A stretch of DNA of 64,000 nucleotides, from NCBI RefSeq assembly GCF_900116665.1, contig NZ_FPBK01000001.1, forward strand, positions 496,001 through 560,000, given 5' to 3'. The notes beneath the pieces are model-generated. The model worked only from the letters and a program-made list of their open reading frames with translations. It ran no database searches and had not been told where the DNA came from. This stretch comes from Pustulibacterium marinum (GTDB lineage: Bacteria > Bacteroidota > Bacteroidia > Flavobacteriales > Flavobacteriaceae). Of the stretch, positions 36,284 through 45,756 are shown piece after piece. Positions within the stretch are counted from its first letter, which is position 1. Each line of letters begins with the position of its first letter. A program made the translations under genes and the position numbers.

Positions 36284-38359
36284 CTACCAAATTTTAACTC
36301 TTTCATCTTTTGGAATGTACATGCTGTCTCCTTCTTTAATATTGAATGCAGCATAGAAAGCATCAATATTTAAAAGGGGTTGTGTAGCTCTATACATACC
36401 AGGTGAGTGTGGATCTGTTTTGATACGTGTTTGTAAAGCATCCGGACGCATTTTTGTTCTCCATACAGTAGCCCAACTCATAAAAAAGCGTTGGTCTTGC
36501 GTCAATCCGTCAATTTTACCTGGGTTACCATCTTTTTTCAGTTGCATTTGAAGTCCGTCATAAGCAGCATTTACACCACCTAAATCACCAATGTTCTCTC
36601 CAAGTGTAAACTTACCATTGATGTGAACTTCCGGTAAAACTTCTATAGCACTATATTGGTCTGCTAGTTTTGTTCCTAGTGTGTTAAATTGTTCAAGATC
36701 TTTGTCTGTCCACCAATTTACTAAGTTTCCATCAGCATCAAAATCAGCTCCGCTATCATCAAAACCATGAGAGATTTCATGTCCAATAACAGCTCCAATT
36801 CCACCATAATTTACAGCAGGATCTGCTTTGAAATCAAAGAAAGGTGGCTGTAAAATTGCAGCTGGAAAAACGATTTCATTATAAGAAGGATTATAATATG
36901 CGTTTACAGTTTGTGGAGCCATAAACCATTCTGTTTTATCAACAGGTTCGTTTAGTTTTTCAAGATTTTCTTTATATCTCCATGTAGATGCATTTTGCAT
37001 ATTACTGTAATACGTTCCTCCATCTTCGTTAGATTTGATAGTTAATCCACTATAGTCTTTCCAGTGATCAGGATATCCAACTTTGATGGTGGTTTTTTCA
37101 AGTTTTTCTTTTGCTTTTTCTTTGGTAGCAGCATCCATCCATGGCAGTGCATCAATTCTAATCTCGTATGCTTTGATTACGTTTGCAATCATCTCTTCGG
37201 CAGTAGCTTTTGCCTCGGCTGGGAACATTTCTTTTACATACAATTTACCAAGTGCTTCACCTACCGTCCAGTTGATGGTTTGCAGAGCTCTTTTCTCTCT
37301 TGGTTCTTGTTCTTTTGCTCCACTTAAGGTTTTACTGAAAAACTCCCAATTTGCAGTTTCTATTTCTTCTGAAAGTGTAGTGGCTGCATGGTCAAAACTC
37401 ATCCATTTAGCATAGGCTTTCCAAGCATCTATGTTTTTCTTTTCAAGAATTTTGTTAAGCTCTTTAAAATATTTGACATCGCTAACAATAACTGTATCTA
37501 CAGACCCCATTCCAATACCTTTGAAATATTGTTTCCAGTTAATAGCTGGTGTCATTTTTTGTAAATCGGAAATAGCTGTTGGGTTATATGTTTTGTTGGC
37601 ATCTCTTCTGTCAACTTTATCCATACGTATTTCTGCCATCTGCGTCTCAAGTGCAACAATTTTGGAAGCCATTTCTTTAGCCTCGGTTTCATCCATATTT
37701 AGAAAACCGAACATTCTTGCAATGTGATCTTGATATTTTTGCTTTTTTTCTTTAGAATCTTCGTCATCGGCTACGTAATAATCTCTGTCTGGTAAACCAA
37801 GACCACCAGCTCCTAGAGAAACTACGTGCTTGTTACTGTCTTTTGCATCAACATCTACATAGGCACCAAAGAAACCTCCGCCTCCTTTGGTTTGCATTTC
37901 TATAAGATAAGCTTCTAGAGAAGGAATGTCTTTAATATTATCTGCTTTGGCTAAAACTGGTAATATAGGTGCTACTCCTTGCTTATTTCTAGCTTCGATA
38001 TCCATGATCGTTTTATACAGATACACTGCTTTTGCTTCATCAGAATTAGGATCAAGATCTTTGTTTTCCAATGCTTTATTCAAAATTTCCAGTACGTCTT
38101 TATCTGTTTTTTCTCTAAGCTCATAAAAACTACCCCAAGCAGTTTTATCTGCAGGAATTTCTGTGCTGTCTAACCATTTTCCGTTTACAAAGCGGAAAAA
38201 GTCATCTTTTGGATTTGCAGTGGAATCCATGTATTGTAACTGGAGTCCGTGATGCTCTTCTTTCATTGCTGTTTCATTGACTTTTCTCTCTTTTTCGCAG
38301 GATGCAAGAATAAGAGTAGAAGTTAAAGCCAGCGCAGCAGGTTTTAATATTCTTTTCAT
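36284..38359 (-). CDS. pepO: M13 family metalloendopeptidase lipoprotein (PepO-like)
   Basis: The 691-residue protein is a lipoprotein (lipobox ILASC, Cys21) with the large helical M13 N-terminal domain and a C-terminal catalytic domain. The zinc site is HEISH (His527, Glu528, His531) with Glu588 in GENIGDLGG; NAYYNPSYNEIVFPAAILQPPFF is also conserved. M13 peptidases of the neprilysin type cut small peptides, here outside the cytoplasm. Length matches the family. Confidence 0.95.
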   Translation of the reverse strand: MKRILKPAALALTSTLILASCEKERKVNETAMKEEHHGLQLQYMDSTANPKDDFFRFVNGKWLDSTEIPADKTAWGSFYELREKTDKDVLEILNKALENKDLDPNSDEAKAVYLYKTIMDIEARNKQGVAPILPVLAKADNIKDIPSLEAYLIEMQTKGGGGFFGAYVDVDAKDSNKHVVSLGAGGLGLPDRDYYVADDEDSKEKKQKYQDHIARMFGFLNMDETEAKEMASKIVALETQMAEIRMDKVDRRDANKTYNPTAISDLQKMTPAINWKQYFKGIGMGSVDTVIVSDVKYFKELNKILEKKNIDAWKAYAKWMSFDHAATTLSEEIETANWEFFSKTLSGAKEQEPREKRALQTINWTVGEALGKLYVKEMFPAEAKATAEEMIANVIKAYEIRIDALPWMDAATKEKAKEKLEKTTIKVGYPDHWKDYSGLTIKSNEDGGTYYSNMQNASTWRYKENLEKLNEPVDKTEWFMAPQTVNAYYNPSYNEIVFPAAILQPPFFDFKADPAVNYGGIGAVIGHEISHGFDDSGADFDADGNLVNWWTDKDLEQFNTLGTKLADQYSAIEVLPEVHINGKFTLGENIGDLGGVNAAYDGLQMQLKKDGNPGKIDGLTQDQRFFMSWATVWRTKMRPDALQTRIKTDPHSPGMYRATQPLLNIDAFYAAFNIKEGDSMYIPKDERVKIW

Positions 38360-38439
38360 GTTATAACATTTGGTTTATGTGCAATTTACAGAAAATTGCG
38401 ATTTGAGTTTTCAAACTTGTAGTATATGTATGTTGAAAA

Positions 38440-38928
38440 CTAGTTTTGTTTCAGTTCTTGGAGAATTTTGTCTTCCTCTTCTGATTTTATTTGAATGATT
38501 TCAGAAATATTATTATTAGGAATGGTCATAGAAAGTACGTAATGCTGTATTTTCCATACACCGTCTTGTTTGACTGCCACTCCAGATCCTCTACAAATTT
38601 TCATTTGAGTATCTAAAAGTTCATCAAACCAAGCAATTGTTTTTTCTTTATTAAAATAGATGTTCTTTTCTAAAGATGTGAAACTCCAGGCTTTCCCCTT
38701 GTCAAAATGTGGTTTTGCATAAGCCATGAATTCTTTTTTGTTCCAGTTTTCGTTAGCATCTGTACCTATAAAAACTGCATCTTCGGTCATTTTTTCAAAG
38801 TAATTCACGAAGTTGGCTTCAGCCGCTGCTTTATGCCAATTGTCTAGTAGTAAAGTTACCTGTTGTTCATTTGTTTGCGCGTTTAAGAAACTCACAAAAA
38901 GGAATATAAAAGTGGTGATTATTTTCAT
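38440..38928 (-). CDS. Secreted NTF2-like (SnoaL/DUF4440) protein
   Basis: A 162-residue protein with a signal peptide ending in LNAQ and an NTF2-like fold (LLDNWHKAAAEANFVNYFEKMTEDAVFIGTDANENWNKKEF, then GSGVAVKQDGVWKIQHYVLS). Such domains bind small molecules or act as isomerases, and the exact role is unknown. It overlaps the upstream lipoprotein gene by four bases, so the two are probably made together. Confidence 0.8.
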   Translation of the reverse strand: MKIITTFIFLFVSFLNAQTNEQQVTLLLDNWHKAAAEANFVNYFEKMTEDAVFIGTDANENWNKKEFMAYAKPHFDKGKAWSFTSLEKNIYFNKEKTIAWFDELLDTQMKICRGSGVAVKQDGVWKIQHYVLSMTIPNNNISEIIQIKSEEEDKILQELKQN

Positions 38929-40079
38929 TTTCTATTTAAGATATCTTGCATGTTTTTTTCCAAAGAGGTGTCGTTTTGAGCATTGATCTGTTTCAGAATA
39001 CTATTATAAGTGTCATAAATGTTATGAAGGTCTTTATTGATTTCTTCATTTGTTAAATACGAATTGTTTTTAATAGCATCAGCAAGAAGCAATGTATAAG
39101 TTTTTAAATTTCGTAGCCTGCTTTTTGTAAATGAATTGTTATATTTCTCTGGAATATCTTTTTCCTCTACATCTAAAATTCTTCTGTAAATATCATCAAC
39201 TTGGTAGTATAATTTCAGGTAAGAACTATTAATAATGGCTTGTTCCTTTTCGCTGGGTTTGTATAGAATGACTTCTTCTACAGATTCTTGTTTGCCTTCA
39301 GTTTTCAAGTAATTCCCGGCTTCTTTGTTGTTTAGTAGTTGAGCTCCCCAAAGATATAAGTCGGTTGCTCCATTTCCGTCATAGATGTATTGAGTTGGCG
39401 ATTTTGTAGCACCTATGACCACTCTACCTCTTTCTCTTGTGGAATAGGTAATGCTACAACGAAACCAATTGTTCTTTAATTTTTCAATTTTGGCATCAAA
39501 GCCATCTGGTGTGTATGATACTGTTCCTTCTTTAAGATCAAAAGTAGCCGTTTCTTTTTCGGAAGGATCTACACTTTCTGTGCTTAAATAACACAATGTA
39601 GCAGCACCTGGTTTTACGTAAACCGATAGATTTAGTTGCTCCATGTCTTTGGTGTAATAGCCTTGCGCAATGTAATGATAACCAGATGTAGAGTCGCCTA
39701 TAAAAGCATCTGCTGTAAGCTCGTTATTGATGCTAGTCATGGCATCTTTTTTAATATCAATGTTTTTCTTGCTCCATTTTCTATGGTCCAGTTGTTCAGA
39801 CCATAAAAGAAAATTGGTTCTATCTACTTTTATTGTTTTGGTGTATTTGTTAGCTCCAATAGTGAGTATAGCCTGATGTAACTCGTTAAAAGGAATCCAA
39901 TTTTTAATGCTTTCCAAAGCTGCTGTAGAAAGTGCTTCGGGCTTATATTTTGGAATCATAATTTGATCCGATTCTGAAACCGGAACTTTTTCTTCATCTT
40001 GAGAATTTTTGGTAGTAGTTTCTTGGCAAGAAAATAAAAGAGTTATGCAAAGTGTAATATAAACAATCGGGTTTTTCAT
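38925..40079 (-). CDS. Lipoprotein with phage-structural-type beta-sandwich domain
   Basis: The 384-residue lipoprotein (lipobox LFSC, Cys18) contains, at about residues 85-265, a domain with NFLLWSEQLDHRKWSK, SVYVKPGAATLCYL, KNNWFRCSITYS and ATDLYLWGAQL...GNYLKT. That motif series is common in phage tail and head-decoration proteins and some carbohydrate-binding proteins. The C-terminal third is helical and charged. It is co-transcribed with the NTF2-like gene (ATGA overlap). Function not recognised; a surface ligand-binding role is inference. Confidence 0.65.
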   Translation of the reverse strand: MKNPIVYITLCITLLFSCQETTTKNSQDEEKVPVSESDQIMIPKYKPEALSTAALESIKNWIPFNELHQAILTIGANKYTKTIKVDRTNFLLWSEQLDHRKWSKKNIDIKKDAMTSINNELTADAFIGDSTSGYHYIAQGYYTKDMEQLNLSVYVKPGAATLCYLSTESVDPSEKETATFDLKEGTVSYTPDGFDAKIEKLKNNWFRCSITYSTRERGRVVIGATKSPTQYIYDGNGATDLYLWGAQLLNNKEAGNYLKTEGKQESVEEVILYKPSEKEQAIINSSYLKLYYQVDDIYRRILDVEEKDIPEKYNNSFTKSRLRNLKTYTLLLADAIKNNSYLTNEEINKDLHNIYDTYNSILKQINAQNDTSLEKNMQDILNRK

Positions 40080-40151
40080 TCCGTTTTAATCAGTTTTTAA
40101 AAATTCAAATATACACTATTTCTATAGCTGAAAATGTGCCAGATTTGTTGC

Positions 40152-41141
40152 TTAGAGAAATTTTAATGTACTTTTTTGATCATTCACTTTTAATTCAACA
40201 TTTCTTCCTAAGAATAATGCTCTATTATCGGGTTCGTGCCCTGCAGGAAAATCAAAGAGTATGGGAACATTGTACTCCGTTACCACATCTAAAAGTAGTT
40301 CGTAAATTATTTTCCCAAATTTGGTAGGATTGTTTTTTATTCTGGTAATATCTCCAAAAACAATTCCTTTACAGTTATCAAAGAAACCAGCTCTTTTCAA
40401 AGATTGCATCATTCTGTCTATTGAATATTTGTATTCCCCAATTTCTTCAATAAAAACAATTTTTCCGGAAGTATCCAAAGCTGTTTTAGAACCTAGCATA
40501 CTTACCAAAAGTGATAAATTTCCACCAACCAATTGGCCAGTTGCATTTCCATGATAGTTATGACTATTAGAAGGTATTGAATAGGTTAATTCTTGACCAA
40601 AAATGGCTTTTTCAAAGGTGCTTTTAGTTTCTTTAATTTGTGTCGCGTCGCTTTCCAAACTCGTACACATCATGGCGTGTAAAGATTGGTAACCAAGCAC
40701 GTTCATCTGATTATGAAAAGCCGTAATATCTGAGTATCCAATAATCCATTTTGGATGTTTTTTGAATTTGGTATAATCTAACATATCTAAAATTCTAACA
40801 CTACCATAACCTCCGCGTGCACACCAAATAGCTTTGATTGAAGGGTCGTCTAAAGCAGTCTGAAAATCGGCACAGCGCTCTTCATCACTTCCTGCAAAAT
40901 GACCTCCTTGTTTCAAAACATTTTTACCTACTGAAACATGCAACCCAAGACTTTTAAGGTAATTTTCTGCTGCTTGAAAAACATAACTTCTGTTAGATTT
41001 GATGATTCCAGCCGGAGCAACTATGGCTACAGTATCGCCTTTTTTCAAAAATGGAGGTTGTTTCATGGATTGTGCAGATAGAATAGTTACAGAAAAAAGC
41101 AAATAGCAAAGGCTAGTTGCTAGTAATTTCTTCATGATCAT
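40152..41141 (-). CDS. Murein LD-carboxypeptidase (peptidase S66)
   Basis: The 329-residue protein carries a signal peptide (ending near LSAQS) and an S66 fold. Ser114 in ARGGYGSVR is the nucleophile, and the family Glu (FIEEIGEYKYS) and His (FPAGHEPDN) complete the Ser-His-Glu triad. It trims the terminal D-Ala from tetrapeptides during cell-wall recycling; a signal peptide places this one in the periplasm. ATG-ATC-ATG offers two possible starts two codons apart. Confidence 0.9.
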   Translation of the reverse strand: MIMKKLLATSLCYLLFSVTILSAQSMKQPPFLKKGDTVAIVAPAGIIKSNRSYVFQAAENYLKSLGLHVSVGKNVLKQGGHFAGSDEERCADFQTALDDPSIKAIWCARGGYGSVRILDMLDYTKFKKHPKWIIGYSDITAFHNQMNVLGYQSLHAMMCTSLESDATQIKETKSTFEKAIFGQELTYSIPSNSHNYHGNATGQLVGGNLSLLVSMLGSKTALDTSGKIVFIEEIGEYKYSIDRMMQSLKRAGFFDNCKGIVFGDITRIKNNPTKFGKIIYELLLDVVTEYNVPILFDFPAGHEPDNRALFLGRNVELKVNDQKSTLKFL

Positions 41142-41184
41142 AATTAGCTTTTTTTGTAAAAGTACAGTTTTGTAGCTAACAAAA

Positions 41185-41216
41185 AAAGGCTCTGTCTTTA
41201 CTAAAACAGAGCCTTT
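41185..41216 (-). terminator. Rho-independent terminator of the 204-residue lipoprotein gene
   Basis: AAAGGCTCTGT and ACAGAGCCTTT pair in an 11-base-pair stem, with seven T following on the minus strand. Confidence 0.88.
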
Positions 41217-41238
41217 GGTGTTGCAAAATGATGAAATA

Positions 41239-41853
41239 TTATTTTTTGGACCTCTTTAAAGAATTTGCTGGAGCAGTTCGTAAATACATGTCTCCTGTAG
41301 CATCAAAATTCATTAGAGTACCTTCATAATGTCCAGAAAATGAATTGTTGGTTTGGTCTACACCGTTAAAATCAAGTTCAAATGTGTTATCTCCTGAAAT
41401 AGTTAGTGAACCCGATGAAATTTCAATATAATCGTCAAATTCTTCTATCATGTCCGAATCTAGGCCAAAAGCAATATCCCCATAGTCAAAGGTAAAAGCT
41501 GTTTCAGGATTATCTTCTGATAAATAATTGTAAGTTCCCGGTGCTAATCCGTCTGGAGTGTTAGAAAACGCTTCAAGATAAATCACATAGAAATCGGAGC
41601 TTGTAGAAGATGGGTATCCATTGGTACTAGTTACAACAGCATCGGTAATGTTGAGATCAGAATTGTAAACTCCAGGAGAAGTTTCGCCATAATATTCAGT
41701 GAATACACTGTTAATTTCAAATTCTTCTCCATTATAGTTTAACATATTTTGTGTTGTTTGGTTGTTGTTATCATCGTCACTACCACAAGATGTGAAGATA
41801 AATGGAGTTAAAACTAAAAGGCATAACAATTTTTTGAAAGATGATTTTTTCAT
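41239..41853 (-). CDS. Hypothetical lipoprotein
   Basis: A 204-residue lipoprotein (lipobox FTSC, Cys23) followed by GSDDDNNN, the acidic surface-export-like signal. The rest is beta-rich and Ser/Thr/Asp-rich, with LSEDNPETAFTFDYGDIAFG and a basic LKRSKK end. Bacteroidota encode many such fast-evolving lipoproteins. Function not recognised. Confidence 0.7.
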   Translation of the reverse strand: MKKSSFKKLLCLLVLTPFIFTSCGSDDDNNNQTTQNMLNYNGEEFEINSVFTEYYGETSPGVYNSDLNITDAVVTSTNGYPSSTSSDFYVIYLEAFSNTPDGLAPGTYNYLSEDNPETAFTFDYGDIAFGLDSDMIEEFDDYIEISSGSLTISGDNTFELDFNGVDQTNNSFSGHYEGTLMNFDATGDMYLRTAPANSLKRSKK

Positions 41854-42023
41854 ATTTTTTTGATTTAATGAATGATGAACGAAATATAGTATAAAAATAG
41901 TAGTTTTTCAAAACAGATTTAAAGATTTTTCTGATATTTAATTTGTTTGTAATTTTTTGATTTTCGTTACGTCCAATACCATCGTGAAATAACCATTTTA
42001 TTAAATTCATTAAAAATCAACAA

Positions 42024-42659
42024 ATGTCATTATTACAAGATTTACAATGGCGCCACGCCGTAAAAGCATACGATCCTGAAAAGAAAGTAAGCAAGGAAAA
42101 CATTGATAAAATTATAGAAGCTGCGCGTTTGGCACCAACGTCATCTGGTTTACAACCTTTTAAATTATTGATTATAGAAAATCAGGAAATCAAAGATAAA
42201 TTATCAGAAAAGGCTTTGAATCCAGAGTGTATGAAAGAGTGTTCGCATGTAATTGTTTTTGCTGCCTGGGATCGTTACACTGCAGAGCGAATTGATAAAG
42301 TATATGATTTAACAACCGATGAACGCGGATTACCAAGAGGTCGTTTCAGTAGTTATACCGATAAATTAAAGTCGATCTATTTAGAGCAACCAGCTGAAGA
42401 AAATCATGCGCACACGGCAAGACAAACTTACATTGCTCTTGGTTTGGCATTGGCACAGGCAGCAGAGTTGAAAGTAGATTCTACTCCGGTAGAAGGTTTC
42501 GATAGTGCTTTTGTAGACGAAGTTTTAGAGCTTGAAAAATTAGGTCTTAAAAGTGTATCGTTAATGTATGTTGGTTATGCCGATGCAGACCGTGATTGGT
42601 TAGGAAGTATGAAAAAAGTACGTGTTCCTAAAGAAGAGTTTGTAGTAGAATTTAAGTAA
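42024..42659 (+). CDS. Nitroreductase family NAD(P)H-dependent oxidoreductase
   Basis: The 211-residue FMN-dependent enzyme starts with WRHAVKAYDPEKKVS and has AARLAPTSSGLQPFKLLIIEN (phosphate and FMN contacts) and the C-terminal VSLMYVGYADADRDW. It resembles the NfnB/YdgI-type nitroreductases, which reduce quinones or nitro compounds. Monocistronic, with the terminator at 42684-42712. Confidence 0.9.
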   Translation: MSLLQDLQWRHAVKAYDPEKKVSKENIDKIIEAARLAPTSSGLQPFKLLIIENQEIKDKLSEKALNPECMKECSHVIVFAAWDRYTAERIDKVYDLTTDERGLPRGRFSSYTDKLKSIYLEQPAEENHAHTARQTYIALGLALAQAAELKVDSTPVEGFDSAFVDEVLELEKLGLKSVSLMYVGYADADRDWLGSMKKVRVPKEEFVVEFK

Positions 42660-42683
42660 TCTTACTATCAAGAAACTACATAG

Positions 42684-42712
42684 AAAAATCCCTATAATTC
42701 GGGGATTTTTTA
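42684..42712 (+). terminator. Rho-independent terminator after the nitroreductase gene
   Basis: AAAAATCCC and GGGATTTTT stem with a nine-base loop and T tail, 25 bases after the stop codon. Confidence 0.8.
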
Positions 42713-42784
42713 TTTTTCAATGTTTTTTAATTATCCCTTTCAAATTCCGTAATTTTGTGCTTTTGTAAAAAGTACGATTGAACT

Positions 42785-44854
42785 ATGTCTGAAAATCAAC
42801 AAAGATTTACCATTACTGCAGCATTGCCATACACCAATGGGCCTATTCATATTGGGCATTTGGCCGGCGTTTATGTGCCTGCAGATATTTATGCGCGTTA
42901 TTTACGATTAACCAATAACGATGTTGCTTTTATTTGCGGTAGCGATGAGCACGGAGTAGCCATTTCTATGAAAGCAAAAAAAGAGGGCACTACGCCACAA
43001 CAAATCATAGACAAGTATCACAAGATTATTAAAGATTCTTTTGAAGAGTTCGGAATTTCGTTTGATAACTATTCCCGTACGTCTTCAGAAATTCACCATA
43101 AAACCGCTTCAGAATTTTTTAAGAAAATGTATGAAGAAGGTAAGTTTATAGAAGAAACCACCGAGCAACTTTTTGATGCAGAAGCCAATCAGTTTTTAGC
43201 CGATCGTTTTGTGACAGGAACTTGTCCAAAATGTGGAAACGAAGAAGCTTATGGTGATCAGTGTGAAAAATGCGGAACTTCGTTAAACGCAACTGATTTA
43301 ATCAATCCAAAATCAACCATTACAGGTTCGGTTCCTACATTGAAAGAAACCAAACACTGGTTTTTGCCTTTAGATCAATATGATGCATTTTTAAGAGAAT
43401 GGATTATTGAAGGACACAAAAACGATTGGAAACCAAATGTATACGGACAAGTAAAAAGTTGGTTGGACGACGGGTTAAAACCTCGTGCTGTAACGCGTGA
43501 CTTGGATTGGGGAATTCCTGTTCCTGTTCCAGGCGGCGAAGGTAAAGTACTGTACGTTTGGTTCGATGCGCCGATCGGATACATTTCTTCTACCAAAGAA
43601 TGGGCAGCAAGAGAAGGGAAAGATTGGGAACCTTATTGGAAAGACGAAAACACCAAATTGGTACATTTTATTGGGAAAGACAACATCGTTTTCCACTGTG
43701 TTATTTTCCCTGCCATGTTAAAAGCAGAAGGTAGTTATGTGTTGCCAACCAATGTGCCAGCGAACGAGTTTTTAAATTTAGAAGGCAACAAATTGTCTAC
43801 TTCTAAAAACTGGGCAGTTTGGTTACACGAGTATTTGGCAGATTTCCCGGGTCAGCAAGATGTGTTGCGTTACACCTTAACGGCAAATGCACCAGAAACC
43901 AAGGATAATGATTTTACCTGGAAAGATTTTCAAGCAAGAAACAACAATGAGTTAGTAGCTATTTTTGGAAACTTCATCAACCGAGTGATAGTACTTTCTA
44001 ACAAATATTACGACGGCGTCATTCCACAACCAAATGAGTTTGCTCAGGTTGATTTGGATACCTTAGCTGAAATGAAAAAATATCCGGGAATCATCGCTTC
44101 TTCTATAGAGCGTTACCGTTTCCGCGAAGCTAGTCAGGAATTGATGAACTTGGCACGTCTGGGTAACAAATATTTAGCAGACGAAGAACCTTGGAAATTG
44201 ATCAAAACGGATGAGGAACGTGTAAAAACCATCATGTTTACTGCCTTGCAAATTGCAGGTGCGTTGGCAGTGGCTTCGGAACCGTTCTTGCCATTCAGTT
44301 CTGATAAGTTAAAAGAGATGCTTCAGTTTGGAGAATTAGCTTCGGTACCAACTTGGGACGATGTTACCAATGCAGAAACCTTATTACCAGCCGGACATGC
44401 CTTAGGAAAAGCTTCCTTATTGTTCACTAAAATTGAAGACAAAGCTATTGAGGCGCAGTTAGAAAAATTAGAAGCGACTAAAAAAGCGAACGAAGCGGCA
44501 AACAAGGCGGTTGAACCTCAAAAAGAAACCATTGAGTTCGATGATTTTGCCAAATTAGATTTGCGTATAGGAACCATTATTGAAGCTGAAAAAATGCCAA
44601 AAGCTAAAAAGTTATTGGTGTTGAAAGTAGATTGTGGTTTAGACGTAAGAACCATTGTTTCTGGAATTGCAGAAAGTTTTAAACCAGAAGATATTATTGG
44701 CAAACAAGTAACGATTGTTGCGAATTTAGCGCCAAGAAAATTAAAGGGTGTAGAAAGTCAGGGAATGATTTTAATGACGAATACTTCTGAAGGCAAACTA
44801 GTGTTTATGAATCCTGATGAAGCAGGAGTAAGCAACGGTGAAACTGTAAATTAA
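42785..44854 (+). CDS. metG: Methionyl-tRNA synthetase
   Basis: The 689-residue class I synthetase has HIGH as PIHIGHLAG, the zinc ribbon [18 protein letters not shown], the KMSKS loop in the KLSTSKNW form, the anticodon-binding helix region and a C-terminal tRNA-binding/dimerisation domain ([12 protein letters not shown] to the end). It charges tRNA-Met. A TAATTTTG element at 42750-42757 is a possible -7 promoter box. It overlaps the HDAC-like gene by one base. Confidence 0.96.
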   Translation: MSENQQRFTITAALPYTNGPIHIGHLAGVYVPADIYARYLRLTNNDVAFICGSDEHGVAISMKAKKEGTTPQQIIDKYHKIIKDSFEEFGISFDNYSRTSSEIHHKTASEFFKKMYEEGKFIEETTEQLFDAEANQFLADRFVTGTCPKCGNEEAYGDQCEKCGTSLNATDLINPKSTITGSVPTLKETKHWFLPLDQYDAFLREWIIEGHKNDWKPNVYGQVKSWLDDGLKPRAVTRDLDWGIPVPVPGGEGKVLYVWFDAPIGYISSTKEWAAREGKDWEPYWKDENTKLVHFIGKDNIVFHCVIFPAMLKAEGSYVLPTNVPANEFLNLEGNKLSTSKNWAVWLHEYLADFPGQQDVLRYTLTANAPETKDNDFTWKDFQARNNNELVAIFGNFINRVIVLSNKYYDGVIPQPNEFAQVDLDTLAEMKKYPGIIASSIERYRFREASQELMNLARLGNKYLADEEPWKLIKTDEERVKTIMFTALQIAGALAVASEPFLPFSSDKLKEMLQFGELASVPTWDDVTNAETLLPAGHALGKASLLFTKIEDKAIEAQLEKLEATKKANEAANKAVEPQKETIEFDDFAKLDLRIGTIIEAEKMPKAKKLLVLKVDCGLDVRTIVSGIAESFKPEDIIGKQVTIVANLAPRKLKGVESQGMILMTNTSEGKLVFMNPDEAGVSNGETVN

Positions 44855-45756
44855 TGCTGAAAATTGCGTGGCATCCTATTTATCAGCATCCGCTGCCGGA
44901 AGGCCACCGTTTTCCTATGATAAAATATGATTTGCTTCCCAAGCAGTTACTGTATGAAGGTACCTGCTCGGAAGCAAATTTTTTTCGCCCTGAAATTCCT
45001 GATACTTCTTATATTCTCAATGTGCATACGCAGGAATATGTAGACGATTTATTCCATCTTACCTTAAATCCGAGAGCGGCTCGCAAAACCGGATTTCCAC
45101 TTTCCAAAGAATTGGTAGAGCGCGAAATCATCATTGCAGACGGAACCATGAAAGGAACTGAATTTGCATTGGAGCATGGAATTGCTTTCAATATTGCTGG
45201 CGGAACGCATCACGCATATACCGATCATGGAGAAGGATTTTGTTTGTTGCACGATCAAGCAATAGCAGCGCGTTATTTGCAAGAAAAAGGATTGGCAAGT
45301 CAGATCTTGATTGTAGATTTAGATGTACACCAAGGTAACGGAACAGCTGAGATTTTTGCTGATGACAATACGGTTTTTACATTTTCCATGCACGGAAGAA
45401 CCAATTATCCTTTCAAAAAAGAAATCAGCGATTTAGATATTCCGTTGGAAGACAAAACAGATGACGAAACTTATTTGAAGCTTTTAAAAGAAACACTTCC
45501 TGACTTAATAAGCAAAGTACAACCAGATTTTATTTTCTATTTAGCTGGAGCCGATGTGCTAGAAACCGATAAATTAGGAAAACTGGGTATGACGTTGCAA
45601 GGTTGTAAAGAGCGCGATCGGTTTGTGTTAGAAACCTGCCATCAATTACAAATTCCGGTACAATGTAGTATGGGAGGCGGTTATTCACCAGAAATCAAGA
45701 ATATTATAGAAGCCCACGCCAATACGTATCGATTGGCGCAGGAAATATATTTTTAA
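44854..45756 (+). CDS. Histone deacetylase-superfamily deacetylase
   Basis: The 300-residue protein has the HDAC/AcuC signatures: GGTHHAYTDHGEGFCLLHD (the catalytic His pair), DLDVHQGNGTAEIF (zinc Asp and His), and AGADVLETDKLGKLG (third zinc Asp) with MGGGYS. It removes acetyl groups from proteins or small amines such as polyamines; the substrate is not known. It begins in the metG stop codon (TAATG) and shares its last four bases with the convergent fusion gene. Confidence 0.9.
   Translation: MLKIAWHPIYQHPLPEGHRFPMIKYDLLPKQLLYEGTCSEANFFRPEIPDTSYILNVHTQEYVDDLFHLTLNPRAARKTGFPLSKELVEREIIIADGTMKGTEFALEHGIAFNIAGGTHHAYTDHGEGFCLLHDQAIAARYLQEKGLASQILIVDLDVHQGNGTAEIFADDNTVFTFSMHGRTNYPFKKEISDLDIPLEDKTDDETYLKLLKETLPDLISKVQPDFIFYLAGADVLETDKLGKLGMTLQGCKERDRFVLETCHQLQIPVQCSMGGGYSPEIKNIIEAHANTYRLAQEIYF

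Noticed and set aside
37083-37415. Plus-strand frames inside the M13 peptidase gene
   Set aside because: Shadows of the minus-strand gene, without signals or recognisable domains.
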